Assembly (NCBI RefSeq): GCF_026240945.1
Contig: NZ_JAPFPY010000014.1
Coordinates: 62,001 to 126,000 of the forward strand
Origin: Mycolicibacterium sp. J2
GTDB lineage: Bacteria; Actinomycetota; Actinomycetes; Mycobacteriales; Mycobacteriaceae
Direction of reading: 5' to 3'
DNA length: 64,000 nucleotides
This document shows positions 1 to 7,616 of this stretch, one piece after another (the stretch's first letter is position 1; each line of letters starts with the position of its first letter). Both the position numbers and the translations under genes were made by a program. The notes beneath the pieces were generated by a model. The model ran no database searches. It had not been told where the DNA came from and worked only from the letters and a program-made list of their open reading frames with translations.

Positions 1-1372
1 TCGGCACCCGCGTGACGTCACGGAAGCCCTTGAGGTCTTCCAGCGCAAGCTTTTTCATCTGGTGCGTGGCGTTGCGGCCCTCGAAGTGCTGGCCGAGTGT
101 GTAACCCTTGATGGTCTTGGCCAGGATGATCGTCGGCTGACCCTTGTGCTCCATCGCGGCCCGGTAGGCGGCGTACAGCTTGCGGTAGTCGTGACCGCCC
201 CGCTTGAGATTCCAGATCTCGGTGTCAGTCATCGGTTCCACCAGCGCCTTGGTGCGCGGATCGCGGCCGAAGAAGTGGTCGCGCACGTAGGCGCCGTCGT
301 TGGCCTTATAGGTCTGGTAGTCCCCGTCGGGGGTGGTGTTCATCAGGTTCACCAGGGCGCCGTCGCGGTCGGCGTGCAGCAGCGCGTCCCACTCCCGGCC
401 CCACACCACCTTGATGACGTTCCAGCCGGCCCCGCGGAAGAACGATTCCAGCTCCTGGATGATCTTGCCGTTGCCGCGAACCGGACCGTCCAGGCGTTGC
501 AGGTTGCAGTTCACCACGAAGGTCAGGTTGTCCAGTGCCTCGTTGGCGGCCACCTGGATCAGGCCGCGGCTCTCCGGCTCGTCCATCTCGCCGTCGCCCA
601 GGAAAGCCCACACGTGCTGATCCGAGGTGTCCTTGATCCCGCGGTCGTGCAGGTAGTGGTTGAACCGGGCTTGGTAGATGGCGTTCATCGGGCCCAGCCC
701 CATCGACACCGTGGGGAATTCCCAGAAGTCGGGCATCAGGCGGGGGTGCGGGTAGGACGGCAGACCGCCGCCGGCGTGACTGTGCTCCTGGCGGAAACCG
801 TCCAACTGGTTGGCCGTCAGCCGGCCCTCGAGGAAGGCGCGGGCGTAGATGCCGGGGGAGGCGTGCCCCTGGATGAAGACCTGGTCGCCGCCGCCGGGAT
901 GAGATTTGCCGCGGAAGAAGTGGTTGAACCCGACTTCGTACAGCGACGCCGACGAGGCATAGGTCGAAATATGGCCGCCCACACCGACTCCCGGTCGCTG
1001 CGCACGGTGCACCATGATGGCCGCGTTCCAGCGGATCCAGGCCCGGTAGCGCCGCTCGACATCCTCGTCGCCGGGGAACCAGGGCTCCAGTTCGGTGGGG
1101 ATGGTGTTGACGTAGTCGGTGGATGTCAGGGCGGGGATGGCGACGCGCTTCTCCCGCGATCGCTCCAGCAGACGCAACATCAGATAGCGTGCGCGGGCGG
1201 ATCCGTGCCGTTCGAGCATGTCGTCGAACGACTCCAGCCATTCGGCCGTTTCGTCTGGATCGATGTCTGGTAGATAGGAGGCAACTCCTTCGCGGATCAC
1301 TCGGACCCGGTCGGGTTCGCCTGCGTTACCGGAGTTTTGGGCCAGGTCTTGGCGCGCGAACTCGGTGGTCAA
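1..1372 (-). CDS. aceE: Pyruvate dehydrogenase E1 component, N-terminal part (3' end outside window)
   Basis: This is the thiamine-diphosphate-dependent E1 subunit of the pyruvate dehydrogenase complex, which decarboxylates pyruvate and passes the acetyl group to the lipoyl E2. About 457 N-terminal residues are present and the rest lies beyond the left edge. The reading begins TTEFARQDLAQNS and contains stretches typical of homodimeric AceE, such as RPGVGVGGHISTYASSA, HFFRGKSHPGGGDQVF and the ThDP/Mg motif GDGEMDEPES. The start is a TTG at 1372 preceded by an AAGGAG ribosome site. The 5' region (1373-1528) carries two direct copies of ACGATAG but no promoter I can assign firmly. Its E2 partner, dlaT, lies near 50 kb. 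Confidence 0.95.
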   Translation of the reverse strand, partial: MTTEFARQDLAQNSGNAGEPDRVRVIREGVASYLPDIDPDETAEWLESFDDMLERHGSARARYLMLRLLERSREKRVAIPALTSTDYVNTIPTELEPWFPGDEDVERRYRAWIRWNAAIMVHRAQRPGVGVGGHISTYASSASLYEVGFNHFFRGKSHPGGGDQVFIQGHASPGIYARAFLEGRLTANQLDGFRQEHSHAGGGLPSYPHPRLMPDFWEFPTVSMGLGPMNAIYQARFNHYLHDRGIKDTSDQHVWAFLGDGEMDEPESRGLIQVAANEALDNLTFVVNCNLQRLDGPVRGNGKIIQELESFFRGAGWNVIKVVWGREWDALLHADRDGALVNLMNTTPDGDYQTYKANDGAYVRDHFFGRDPRTKALVEPMTDTEIWNLKRGGHDYRKLYAAYRAAMEHKGQPTIILAKTIKGYTLGQHFEGRNATHQMKKLALEDLKGFRDVTRVP

Positions 1373-1561
1373 CTGCGGCTCCTTGGTTAACGGTGCTTCG
1401 TAGTGCGGTGCTTGTGGCGATCACTATCGTGCCTCTATCGTGCCGCAGATCACCGAGCAGGGTGTCCTACTGCTGAGTAACCAAATGATCCGGCGATCGC
1501 TGGTCCGAACCGGTAACGTCTGGCAGCAATGCTGAACAGTGGTGGGGGGTCTGCGGCGCTG

Positions 1562-2113
1562 ATGCGAGTACGTGTCGGCGCCCTGGTGGTGGGTTGGCTG
1601 GCCGTCCTGGGGATGATCGTCGTCGGGTGCACCAGCGAGACCAGCGGTACCGCCACGGTGAACAAGGCCGACGCGCCCATCTACCGGGCCTCGGTGTCGG
1701 CGTCGGCGGCCGAATCGGCGGAGAGCTCCAGCTCGAAGGAGTCGGAGCGGCAGAAGTCGATCACCACCGGCGCGATCCACACCTCGTGTGAGGCGCTGAG
1801 CTCCAGCAGCGTGGACTCCATCACGGCGGTGAACACCTACGTCGGGGCGTACAACGAGAACGGTGACGTGGCGGGCGCCGCGCAACCCGCCATCGACGCG
1901 CTCAACCACAGCGCCGATCTGGTGGAGCGCAGTCTGTCCGACCCGCTAGGCCCGGCTTTGAAGGGCGCACTGACCGAGTGGGTGAGCGCCGCACGGGCGG
2001 TGGCCTCGGCAATTGCCGGTGATGTGGGGCCCGATGCGTTCAACGATGCGGTGGGCAAGCTGAATGACGCAAAGACGGCTGCACTGGACATGTGCGATGC
2101 GGCATATCGATAA
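1562..2113 (+). CDS. Putative lipoprotein of the Rv2240c position
   Basis: A small exported protein of unknown function. From the ATG at 1562 it has a basic start (MRVRV), a hydrophobic segment and a lipobox-like VVGC, so the mature protein would begin at Cys23 and be lipid-anchored. The mature part begins with a Ser/Ala/Glu-rich linker (SASAAESAESSSSKESE) and continues as a mostly helical domain of about 110 residues with two cysteines. An in-frame ATG at 1529 lies 9 nt after a TAACGT -10-like box and would add 11 residues. I chose 1562 because it gives a normal-length lipoprotein signal. The gene is divergent from aceE, as in other mycobacteria. No enzymatic motif is visible. Confidence 0.7.
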   Translation: MRVRVGALVVGWLAVLGMIVVGCTSETSGTATVNKADAPIYRASVSASAAESAESSSSKESERQKSITTGAIHTSCEALSSSSVDSITAVNTYVGAYNENGDVAGAAQPAIDALNHSADLVERSLSDPLGPALKGALTEWVSAARAVASAIAGDVGPDAFNDAVGKLNDAKTAALDMCDAAYR

Positions 2114-2197
2114 ACCTTGCCGCCAAGACTCGGCCTCGGGCCTCCGGCGTGCGAATATAGGCCGAGCGCACTCGAAACGGCTTAAGGAGGACTGACG

Positions 2198-2629
2198 GTG
2201 GTCGCCGCGGGGACGGACTCTGACCCGAACTACGCCCGCAAACTGGGCATCGAGAAGGATCAGGTCGTCCAGGAATTGGGGTGGGACGAAGACACCGACG
2301 ACGATATACGGGCCGACATCGAGGACGCCTGTGGTGGCGAGCTTCTCGATGAGGACGCCGATGAGGTCGTCGACGTGGTGTTGTTGTGGTGGCGCGACGA
2401 CGACGGTGACCTGGTGGACCGGCTGATGGACGCCATCACCCCGCTGGCCGACGACGGCGTCATCTGGGTGGTCACGCCCAAGACGGGCAAGCCCGGCCAC
2501 GTCCAGCCCGCCGAGATCGCCGAGTCGGCGCCGACCGCCGGTTTGATGCAGACCTCGTCGGCGAACCTGGGTGACTGGATCGCCAGCCGGTTGGTGCAGC
2601 CGAAGTCCAAAGCCGCCGGTCGGCGATAG
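2198..2629 (+). CDS. DUF3052 family protein
   Basis: A conserved actinobacterial protein of 143 residues and unknown function. It is very acidic in its first half (DEDTDDDIRADIEDACGGE) and has a basic C-terminal tail (KSKAAGRR). The GTG start at 2198 is set by a strong AAGGAGG site at 2184-2190, seven bases upstream. Its stop codon overlaps the start of ahpE by one base (TAGTG), so the two genes are probably translated from one message. The pairing with ahpE matches Rv2239c-Rv2238c. No catalytic motif can be pointed to. Confidence 0.8.
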   Translation: MVAAGTDSDPNYARKLGIEKDQVVQELGWDEDTDDDIRADIEDACGGELLDEDADEVVDVVLLWWRDDDGDLVDRLMDAITPLADDGVIWVVTPKTGKPGHVQPAEIAESAPTAGLMQTSSANLGDWIASRLVQPKSKAAGRR

Positions 2630-3087
2630 TGCTCGAGGTCGGCGCACCCGCGCCGGACTTCACCCTGAAAAACCAGCACGGCCGGCCGGTCACCTTGTCG
2701 GGGTTGCGCGACCGCAACGTGCTGTTGGTGTTCTTCCCGCTGGCGTTCACCCCGATCTGCGCGGGCGAGCTGGGGGAGATCCAGGCTCATCCCGACGTGT
2801 ACGACACGCCCGACACCGTCACCCTGGCCATCTCGGTGGGGCCGCCGCCGACACATAAGGTGTGGGCGCAGCAGAGCGGCTTCACCTTCGACCTGTTGTC
2901 CGACTTCTGGCCGCACGGTGTGGTCGCGGCGGCGTACGGGGTGTTCAACTCGGAGTCCGGTTTCGCCGACCGCGGCACCTTCGCGGTCGACCGGTCCGGC
3001 GTCATCCGGTTCGCCGAGTGCAAACAGCCAGGTGAGATGCGTGACGCCGCGGTGTGGCGGGATGCACTGGCGGCGCTGCGGATTTAG
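2629..3087 (+). CDS. ahpE: One-cysteine peroxiredoxin AhpE
   Basis: This thiol peroxidase reduces hydroperoxides and peroxynitrite in the cytoplasm through one peroxidatic cysteine. The 152-residue protein shows the family active site PLAFTPIC, giving Pro37, Thr41 and peroxidatic Cys44, and the AhpE-type segments AISVGPPPTHKVWAQQSG and LLSDFWPHG. The active-site position matches M. tuberculosis AhpE (Cys45 there). The GTG start overlaps the stop of the DUF3052 gene, so translation is probably coupled. A second conserved cysteine typical of 2-Cys enzymes is not evident, so mycothiol or mycoredoxin recycling is likely. This is an inference from the family. Confidence 0.93.
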   Translation: MLEVGAPAPDFTLKNQHGRPVTLSGLRDRNVLLVFFPLAFTPICAGELGEIQAHPDVYDTPDTVTLAISVGPPPTHKVWAQQSGFTFDLLSDFWPHGVVAAAYGVFNSESGFADRGTFAVDRSGVIRFAECKQPGEMRDAAVWRDALAALRI

Positions 3088-3123
3088 TACTGGCCAGCGC
3101 GGGCGTGTAGCGTGCCTGCGACG

Positions 3124-3195
3124 GGGCGCGTAGCTCAGTGGTAGAGCTCTGGTTTTACACACCAGCGGTCGGCGGTTCGATACCGTCCGCGCCCA
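3124..3195 (+). tRNA. tRNA-Val (anticodon TAC)
   Basis: The cloverleaf folds fully: acceptor GGGCGCG pairs with CGCGCCC, the D stem is GCTC/GAGC, and anticodon stem CTGGT/ACCAG closes the loop TTTACAC, giving anticodon TAC (codon GTA). The T arm is GGCGG-TTCGATA-CCGTC. The discriminator base is A and no CCA end is encoded. A TAGCGT element at 3108-3113 is a plausible -10 box between ahpE and the tRNA. Confidence 0.95.
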
Positions 3196-3201
3196 CTCTG
3201 G

Positions 3202-4584
3202 TCAGCATTCGACGACGTTGACCGCCACGTTGACGGCGAGGCCGCCGGTGGCGGTTTCTTTGTACTTGTTGCTCATGTCCATGCCTGTGGTCCGCATGGT
3301 TTCGATCACCTGGTCCAGGGAGACGCGGTGGGTACCGTCCCCGCGCAGCGCCATGCGGGCGGCGTTGATCGCCTTGCCCGCCGAGATGGCGTTGCGTTCG
3401 ATGCAGGGGATCTGCACCAGGCCGCCGATGGGATCGCAGGTCAGTCCCAGGCTGTGCTCCATCGCGATCTCGGCGGCATTCTCGACGTGGCGCGTTGTGC
3501 CGCCGAGGATCTCGGCCAAGGCACCGGCGGCCATCGAGGCTGCGGACCCGATCTCGCCCTGGCACCCCACTTCGGCCCCGGAGATGGAGGCGCGCTCTTT
3601 GTAGAGCGAGCCGATCGCACCGGCCGCCAGCAGGAAGCGGATGGCGGTGTCGTCGGGATCGGCCACGCCCGCCGGGGTGTAGTGCGTGGCGTAGTGCAGC
3701 ACCGCGGGGATGATGCCGGCCGCACCGTTGGTGGGTGCGGTGACGATGCGTCCACCCGAGGCGTTCTCCTCGTTGACGGCCAGGGCGATGAGATTGACCC
3801 AGTCCTCGGCGAAGGCGACGTCGCGCTCTGGGTCTTCGGCGGCCAGCCGGCTGTGCCACTCGTGTGCGCGCCGCGGCACCCGCAGATTGCCCGGCAGATA
3901 GCCCTGCTGGCTGATACCGCGTTGCGCGCACGCGACCATCACATCCCGCAGGTGCAGAAGATCGCGGTGGACCTGGTCGCGCGTGCGGGCGGTGAGCTCG
4001 TGGCGCAGCATCACCTCGCTGATGCGGCAGTCGTGCCGATCGGCCAACGCCAGCAGCTCGGCGGCGCTGTGGAAGGACCCCGGTGTGGGGGCGACAGCGG
4101 ATCGGCCTGTCGGTTGGTCGCCGGTGACGATGAAACCGCCGCCCACCGAGTAGTACGTCTCGGCGTACAGCGTGTGCCCGGCTGACCCGTACGCGGTGAG
4201 GGTCATGGCGTTGGGGTGGCGCGGCAGAACGGTTTCCGGGTGCAGATCGAAGTCGGATTCCGCCAACCGAATGGTGGTGATGCCACCGAGTGTGATGGTG
4301 CCGTCGGCGCGCATCTGCGCCAGGCGTCGCTCGGCGTGATCCGGCTCAACGGTGTCGGGCCACAAACCTTCCAAGCCGAGCAGGATCGCCGGGAAGGTGC
4401 GATGTCCTGCGCCGGTGGCGGCCAGCGAACCGAACACAGCGACGCGTATTTCGGTCACTTCGGTCAACGACGTACGGCCGGCGAGGTCGGTGACGAACTG
4501 CGCCGCGGCGCGCATCGGTCCCACGGTATGAGAGCTGGAGGGGCCGATGCCCACCGTGAACAGTTCGAAAACGCTGATCGTCAT
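3202..4584 (-). CDS. sdaA: L-serine dehydratase (L-serine ammonia-lyase), single-chain, iron-sulfur type
   Basis: This enzyme deaminates L-serine to pyruvate and ammonia using a [4Fe-4S] cluster. The 460-residue protein begins with the family signature VGIGPSSSHTVGPMRAA. Cluster ligands are visible as Cys341 (GAEVGCQGE), Cys383 (GLTCDPIGG) and Cys394 (VQIPCIERN). The last residue is Cys460, matching the C-terminal cysteine that acts as fourth iron ligand in the Legionella enzyme. The ATG at 4584 follows a GAGAG site. Upstream lies a tandem glycine riboswitch, so expression probably follows glycine supply, with glycine converted to serine by GlyA and then to pyruvate. The gene converges on tRNA-Val with only 6 bases between them. 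Confidence 0.95.
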   Translation of the reverse strand: MTISVFELFTVGIGPSSSHTVGPMRAAAQFVTDLAGRTSLTEVTEIRVAVFGSLAATGAGHRTFPAILLGLEGLWPDTVEPDHAERRLAQMRADGTITLGGITTIRLAESDFDLHPETVLPRHPNAMTLTAYGSAGHTLYAETYYSVGGGFIVTGDQPTGRSAVAPTPGSFHSAAELLALADRHDCRISEVMLRHELTARTRDQVHRDLLHLRDVMVACAQRGISQQGYLPGNLRVPRRAHEWHSRLAAEDPERDVAFAEDWVNLIALAVNEENASGGRIVTAPTNGAAGIIPAVLHYATHYTPAGVADPDDTAIRFLLAAGAIGSLYKERASISGAEVGCQGEIGSAASMAAGALAEILGGTTRHVENAAEIAMEHSLGLTCDPIGGLVQIPCIERNAISAGKAINAARMALRGDGTHRVSLDQVIETMRTTGMDMSNKYKETATGGLAVNVAVNVVEC

Positions 4585-4685
4585 GAGCTCTCAGCTCTGA
4601 TGGCTTGCGGTGAAACGGTTTCGAAGGCGCATGAGGTGACTCCCATTGGTCGAGCTCCACGAGGTGTGGGCTTCGAGTGGTGACA

Positions 4686-4884
4686 CCTCCCCGCTCTGTC
4701 CTGTTACCTGAGAGTTTGACGCGTGGTGCGCTTTCACCTTCGGCAAGTGCCCGGTGTGGCTCACCGGCACTGTTCTCCAGAGTTGCCTCGACGCAGCGGT
4801 ATTGGGCCTGAGAGTTTCTCGGGGAGGAGATTGCTCCTACGGCGCTCCGATGCGGAGGTTCTCCCGCTGCGTGTCGACGGCGTA
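4686..4884 (-). ncRNA. Tandem glycine riboswitch (gcvT element) in the sdaA leader
   Basis: Reading the minus strand, two glycine aptamers follow each other. The first runs from GCGGGAGAA through GCGCCGTAGGAGCAA to CGAGAAACTCTCAGGCCCA. The linker and second aptamer run from CGTCGAGGCAACTCTGGAGAA through GCCGAAGGTGAAA to AACTCTCAGGTAACAGGAC. These are the recurring conserved blocks of the gcvT element, in order. The element ends about 100 bases before the sdaA ATG. No clear intrinsic terminator is visible in that gap, so the output mechanism (termination or translation) is open. Confidence 0.93.
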
Positions 4885-4903
4885 TGGACTTGTGGTGTGG
4901 GGG

Positions 4904-4928
4904 ACTATACCCGCAGCTTTCGTGTCAA
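4904..4928 (-). promoter_or_regulatory. Probable promoter of the glycine riboswitch-sdaA transcript
   Basis: On the minus strand a TATAGT -10 hexamer (4904-4909) lies about 20 bases before the riboswitch. A perfect TTGACA (4923-4928) lies upstream, but the gap between the two is only 13 bases, so the -35 match may not be used. Confidence 0.5.
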
Positions 4929-4960
4929 GCAGGTTGTGCTGCAGTGGATGGCAGCCGAAC

Positions 4961-5347
4961 TCAGTCCAACTCCGCCAGCGCCCGCCGGGCGGCCTCCAAC
5001 TCGGCTTCCAGTGCCGCCACCTTCGCGGCCTGCTGGACGCGCGCCTCTTCGATGACCTCGTCGATCGGGGTGGCAAGGTCCTCGTGGAGTTCCTTGGCGG
5101 CACGGGACACCGCGGCCGCGGCCACGGCGAGGTCGCGGGCCAGGTAGGTGCCACCCTGCTTGAGTTCGGCGCGCCACTCGCCGTCCGCGGTGCCGGTGAC
5201 GGTGAGGGTCAGCTCCAGCGTCTTGGCCTTGCGCTTGGCCGGTGCCTTCTTGGGCGCCGGCTCGGATTGCGGCGACGTGGCGGCAGCCGAGTCAGACGTG
5301 GCGGCGGCCGGGGCAAGAGTGTCTACGGTCATCGTCATGACGGCCAT
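4961..5347 (-). CDS. Hypothetical protein with Ala/Lys-rich N-terminus and C-terminal helix
   Basis: I do not recognise the family. The protein (128 residues from the ATG at 5347) has a low-complexity N-terminus rich in Ala, Pro and Lys (residues 1-42). A short beta-rich module follows (TLELTLTVTGTADGEWRAELK, about 43-64), then a long charged helix that looks like a coiled coil (from about residue 70 to the end, EEARVQQAAKVAALEAELE). There is no signal peptide. No Shine-Dalgarno sequence precedes 5347. A TCTAAT -10-like element ends 7 bases before a second in-frame ATG at 5338, so a leaderless start there is equally possible. An SOS-like box abuts the start. Confidence 0.6.
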   Translation of the reverse strand: MAVMTMTVDTLAPAAATSDSAAATSPQSEPAPKKAPAKRKAKTLELTLTVTGTADGEWRAELKQGGTYLARDLAVAAAAVSRAAKELHEDLATPIDEVIEEARVQQAAKVAALEAELEAARRALAELD

Positions 5348-5363
5348 TAGAACACACGTTCGA
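5348..5363 (-). promoter_or_regulatory. LexA (SOS) box-like palindrome
   Basis: The minus strand reads TCGAAC-GTGT-GTTCTA, matching the mycobacterial SOS consensus TCGAAC-N4-GTTCGA at 11 of 12 positions. It lies directly against the start of the small hypothetical gene, where LexA binding would block transcription. Binding is inferred from the motif alone. Confidence 0.45.
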
Positions 5364-5448
5364 CCAACGGTGCCGAAGGTGTGCGCAAGTGTTGCCCCCG
5401 CAACTTACCCATCAGTAGGGTTGGGGCGGAGCGAACAGGAGCTGCCCT

Positions 5449-6312
5449 ATGGCTGAAACCAAGTTCATCGACATCCACGGCGCGCGTCAGGCCGTCCTCG
5501 ACGAGGGCGAAGGCGACGAAGTCCTCTTGCTGATCCACGGCATGGCCGGCAGCGCGCACACCTGGCGCGACATCCTTCCGCAACTGGCCAAGAAGTACCG
5601 GGTCATCGCGCCGGACCTGCTCGGGCACGGGCAGTCGTCCAAACCCCGCACCGACTACTCGCTGGGCGCGTTCGCCGTCGGCCTGCGCGATCTGCTCGAC
5701 GAGCTCGGCGTGCCGTCGGCCACGGTGGTCGGGCATTCGCTGGGCGGTGGGGTGGCTATGCAGTTCCTCTATCAGCACCCCGACTACTGCCGCCGCCTCG
5801 CGCTGATCAGCAGTGGCGGCCTGGGTCCTGACGTGGGCTGGATCCTGCGGCTGCTGGCCGCACCCGGCGCCGAACTGATCATGCCGGTGATCGCACCAAG
5901 CCCGGTGCTGCGCGCCGGAAACGCGGTGCGCTCATGGTTGAGCTCGGCCGGCCTGCGATCGCCGCGCGGCGCGGAGATCTGGAATGCGTACTCCTCCTTC
6001 AGCGACCGCGAGACCCGCGAGGCCTTCCTGCGCACCCTGCGGTCGGTGGTCGACTATCGCGGTCAGTCCGTCAGCGCGCTCAACCGGCTGAACCTGCGTG
6101 AAGGACTGCCCGTGCTGGCCATCTGGGGCGACGAAGACGGCATCATCCCGGTCGAGCACGCCTACTCGGCGTTGAACGCACGGCCGGACTGCCGACTCGA
6201 AGTCCTGCCCGGCGTAGGCCATTTCGCCCAGGTCGAGCAGCCAGCCCGGGTGATCGAACTGCTCGACGAGTTCATCGCCACGACCCAGCCGGCCGACCAG
6301 ACCCGCAGCTGA
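5449..6312 (+). CDS. Alpha/beta hydrolase
   Basis: A cytoplasmic serine hydrolase of 287 residues with the full alpha/beta-hydrolase catalytic set: oxyanion HG at residues 30-31, nucleophile Ser97 in GHSLGGG, an acid in WGDED (Asp228 or Asp230) and His258 in GVGHFAQVE. The cap domain (about 125-215) is not distinctive enough to name a substrate. The ATG at 5449 has an AGGAG site upstream. It converges on the VOC gene, with its TGA immediately followed by that gene's stop. It could be an esterase, a C-C hydrolase or a haloperoxidase-like enzyme. Confidence 0.85.
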   Translation: MAETKFIDIHGARQAVLDEGEGDEVLLLIHGMAGSAHTWRDILPQLAKKYRVIAPDLLGHGQSSKPRTDYSLGAFAVGLRDLLDELGVPSATVVGHSLGGGVAMQFLYQHPDYCRRLALISSGGLGPDVGWILRLLAAPGAELIMPVIAPSPVLRAGNAVRSWLSSAGLRSPRGAEIWNAYSSFSDRETREAFLRTLRSVVDYRGQSVSALNRLNLREGLPVLAIWGDEDGIIPVEHAYSALNARPDCRLEVLPGVGHFAQVEQPARVIELLDEFIATTQPADQTRS

Positions 6313-6708
6313 TCACTCCGGCGGCGCGAAGAACTCCAAGGCGATACCGTCCGGGTCCCGGAAGCTCAGTCCCGACCCGTAGTGCGCGTCGACGATGCCA
6401 CCGTGAGCGATGCCGAGCGCATCGAGCTTGCTGACCCAGGTCTGCAACTCCGCGCGCGACGCGCAGCCGAAGCCGACATGGTCCAGTCCGGCCCGGAATT
6501 CGGTGAACTCACCCGGCTCGATTCCACGCTCGTGCTGATGGATGCCGAACAGCGTGCCGCCGTCCAACACCCACACCAGATGCCGGAAACCGGCATCGGT
6601 CTGCTCGTCGAGCAGCGGGTCGAACCCGATCAGCGCGCGGTACCACGGTCCGCTGACACCGATATCGTGCACCGTGACCGCCACATGGTTCAGTGCCGGA
6701 AATGACAT
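6313..6708 (-). CDS. VOC (glyoxalase/dioxygenase fold) protein
   Basis: A 131-residue single-module vicinal-oxygen-chelate protein. His8 (LNHVAVTVHD), the central GLDHVGFGC segment and the C-terminal RDPDGIALEFF block with its glutamate are the usual positions for metal ligands. Members include glyoxalase I, fosfomycin-type thiol transferases and bleomycin-type binders, and this sequence does not decide among them. A GGGGAAAG ribosome site precedes the ATG at 6708. The DUF2236 oxygenase gene ends 12 bases upstream, so the two form an operon. Confidence 0.82.
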   Translation of the reverse strand: MSFPALNHVAVTVHDIGVSGPWYRALIGFDPLLDEQTDAGFRHLVWVLDGGTLFGIHQHERGIEPGEFTEFRAGLDHVGFGCASRAELQTWVSKLDALGIAHGGIVDAHYGSGLSFRDPDGIALEFFAPPE

Positions 6709-6720
6709 GACTTTCCCCTT

Positions 6721-7548
6721 TCACACCACCGGTTTTCCCAGCCGCGCCCGCACCCGCATATCCCACAGGTACAGCCGGTAGCCGAACGTCCAGACCTCCC
6801 GCGGCACGATCCGGTCGGCGGCGCGTAACCCATACAGCAACAGGGCGAATCGGCGCTGGTCGTCCGGAGTCCAGTCCAACTTCATCAGCGCTCGGAACGA
6901 ACTGGGCAGAAAGCCCTTGGTGGCGAACAACATCGGCGGTCCGGCCACTTGCCGCAGCGGCGACGGCAAGAACGCCACCGACGCCACACCGTACAGGTGT
7001 GCACGCACCGGCTCGTCGACCCGCAGCTCGTCCAGGGTCCGCTTCCAGTACTCGTCGAAAGCCGCGCGGTCCGGCGGCCACATCTCGGCACGCACCTGCA
7101 ATGTGGTCCCCAAGGTTCGGGCGTCGGCGTACACGGCGTCGGCGGATTCGTCGTCGAGCGGTCCGTACAGGAACTCGTGCTGGTCGACGAAATACCGGTA
7201 CAGGCACGCCGCCACCCACAGCTGCAGCTTCGGGTCGAAAGCGTTGTAGCGCACCGGGCTCGACCCACTGGACCGGACGCGGGCGTGGACGCGGTCCACC
7301 TCGGAGCGGATCAGCGCCCGATCGGCATCGGTGCCACAGGTGGCCGCCGCGAGGTAGGTGCCCGTGGTGCGGGCCCTCTTGAACGGGTGCAGGTAGACAT
7401 TGCCGCTGTCGACCGGGCTCTCCACCACGCCGTACCCCACGCCCGGCAGCGACAGTTGCATGATGACGTTGGCCGCCGGGGCCAGGGCGGCGACCGGGTT
7501 GAGAAGGTCGATGACGCGGCGCGGGCGCCGTGGTGGTCCCAGCCTCAT
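6721..7548 (-). CDS. DUF2236 (MpaB/latex-clearing-protein type) oxygenase
   Basis: A 275-residue member of the DUF2236 family, which contains heme oxygenases such as rubber oxygenase Lcp and MpaB. It corresponds in position to Rv2237. Visible features include FKRARTTGTYLAAATCGT, VRYNAFDPKLQLWVAACLYR and a second helical block around EYWKRTLDEL. Several histidines could hold heme, though I cannot assign the ligand. The start is taken as ATG 7548 (MRLGPPRRPRR). A longer reading from 7602 would overlap the divergent cobD promoter. It is co-transcribed with the VOC gene. Confidence 0.75.
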   Translation of the reverse strand: MRLGPPRRPRRVIDLLNPVAALAPAANVIMQLSLPGVGYGVVESPVDSGNVYLHPFKRARTTGTYLAAATCGTDADRALIRSEVDRVHARVRSSGSSPVRYNAFDPKLQLWVAACLYRYFVDQHEFLYGPLDDESADAVYADARTLGTTLQVRAEMWPPDRAAFDEYWKRTLDELRVDEPVRAHLYGVASVAFLPSPLRQVAGPPMLFATKGFLPSSFRALMKLDWTPDDQRRFALLLYGLRAADRIVPREVWTFGYRLYLWDMRVRARLGKPVV

Positions 7549-7616
7549 ATCAGTGAGTACAGCACCTTGTGAGGCGTTCAGGCGTGGGAACCGACGAGGC
7601 AATTAAGCTGCCCGTC

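Noticed and set aside
62..1273. A 403-codon plus-strand frame at the left edge
   Set aside because: It is antisense to aceE, whose conserved protein sequence is unmistakable on the minus strand.
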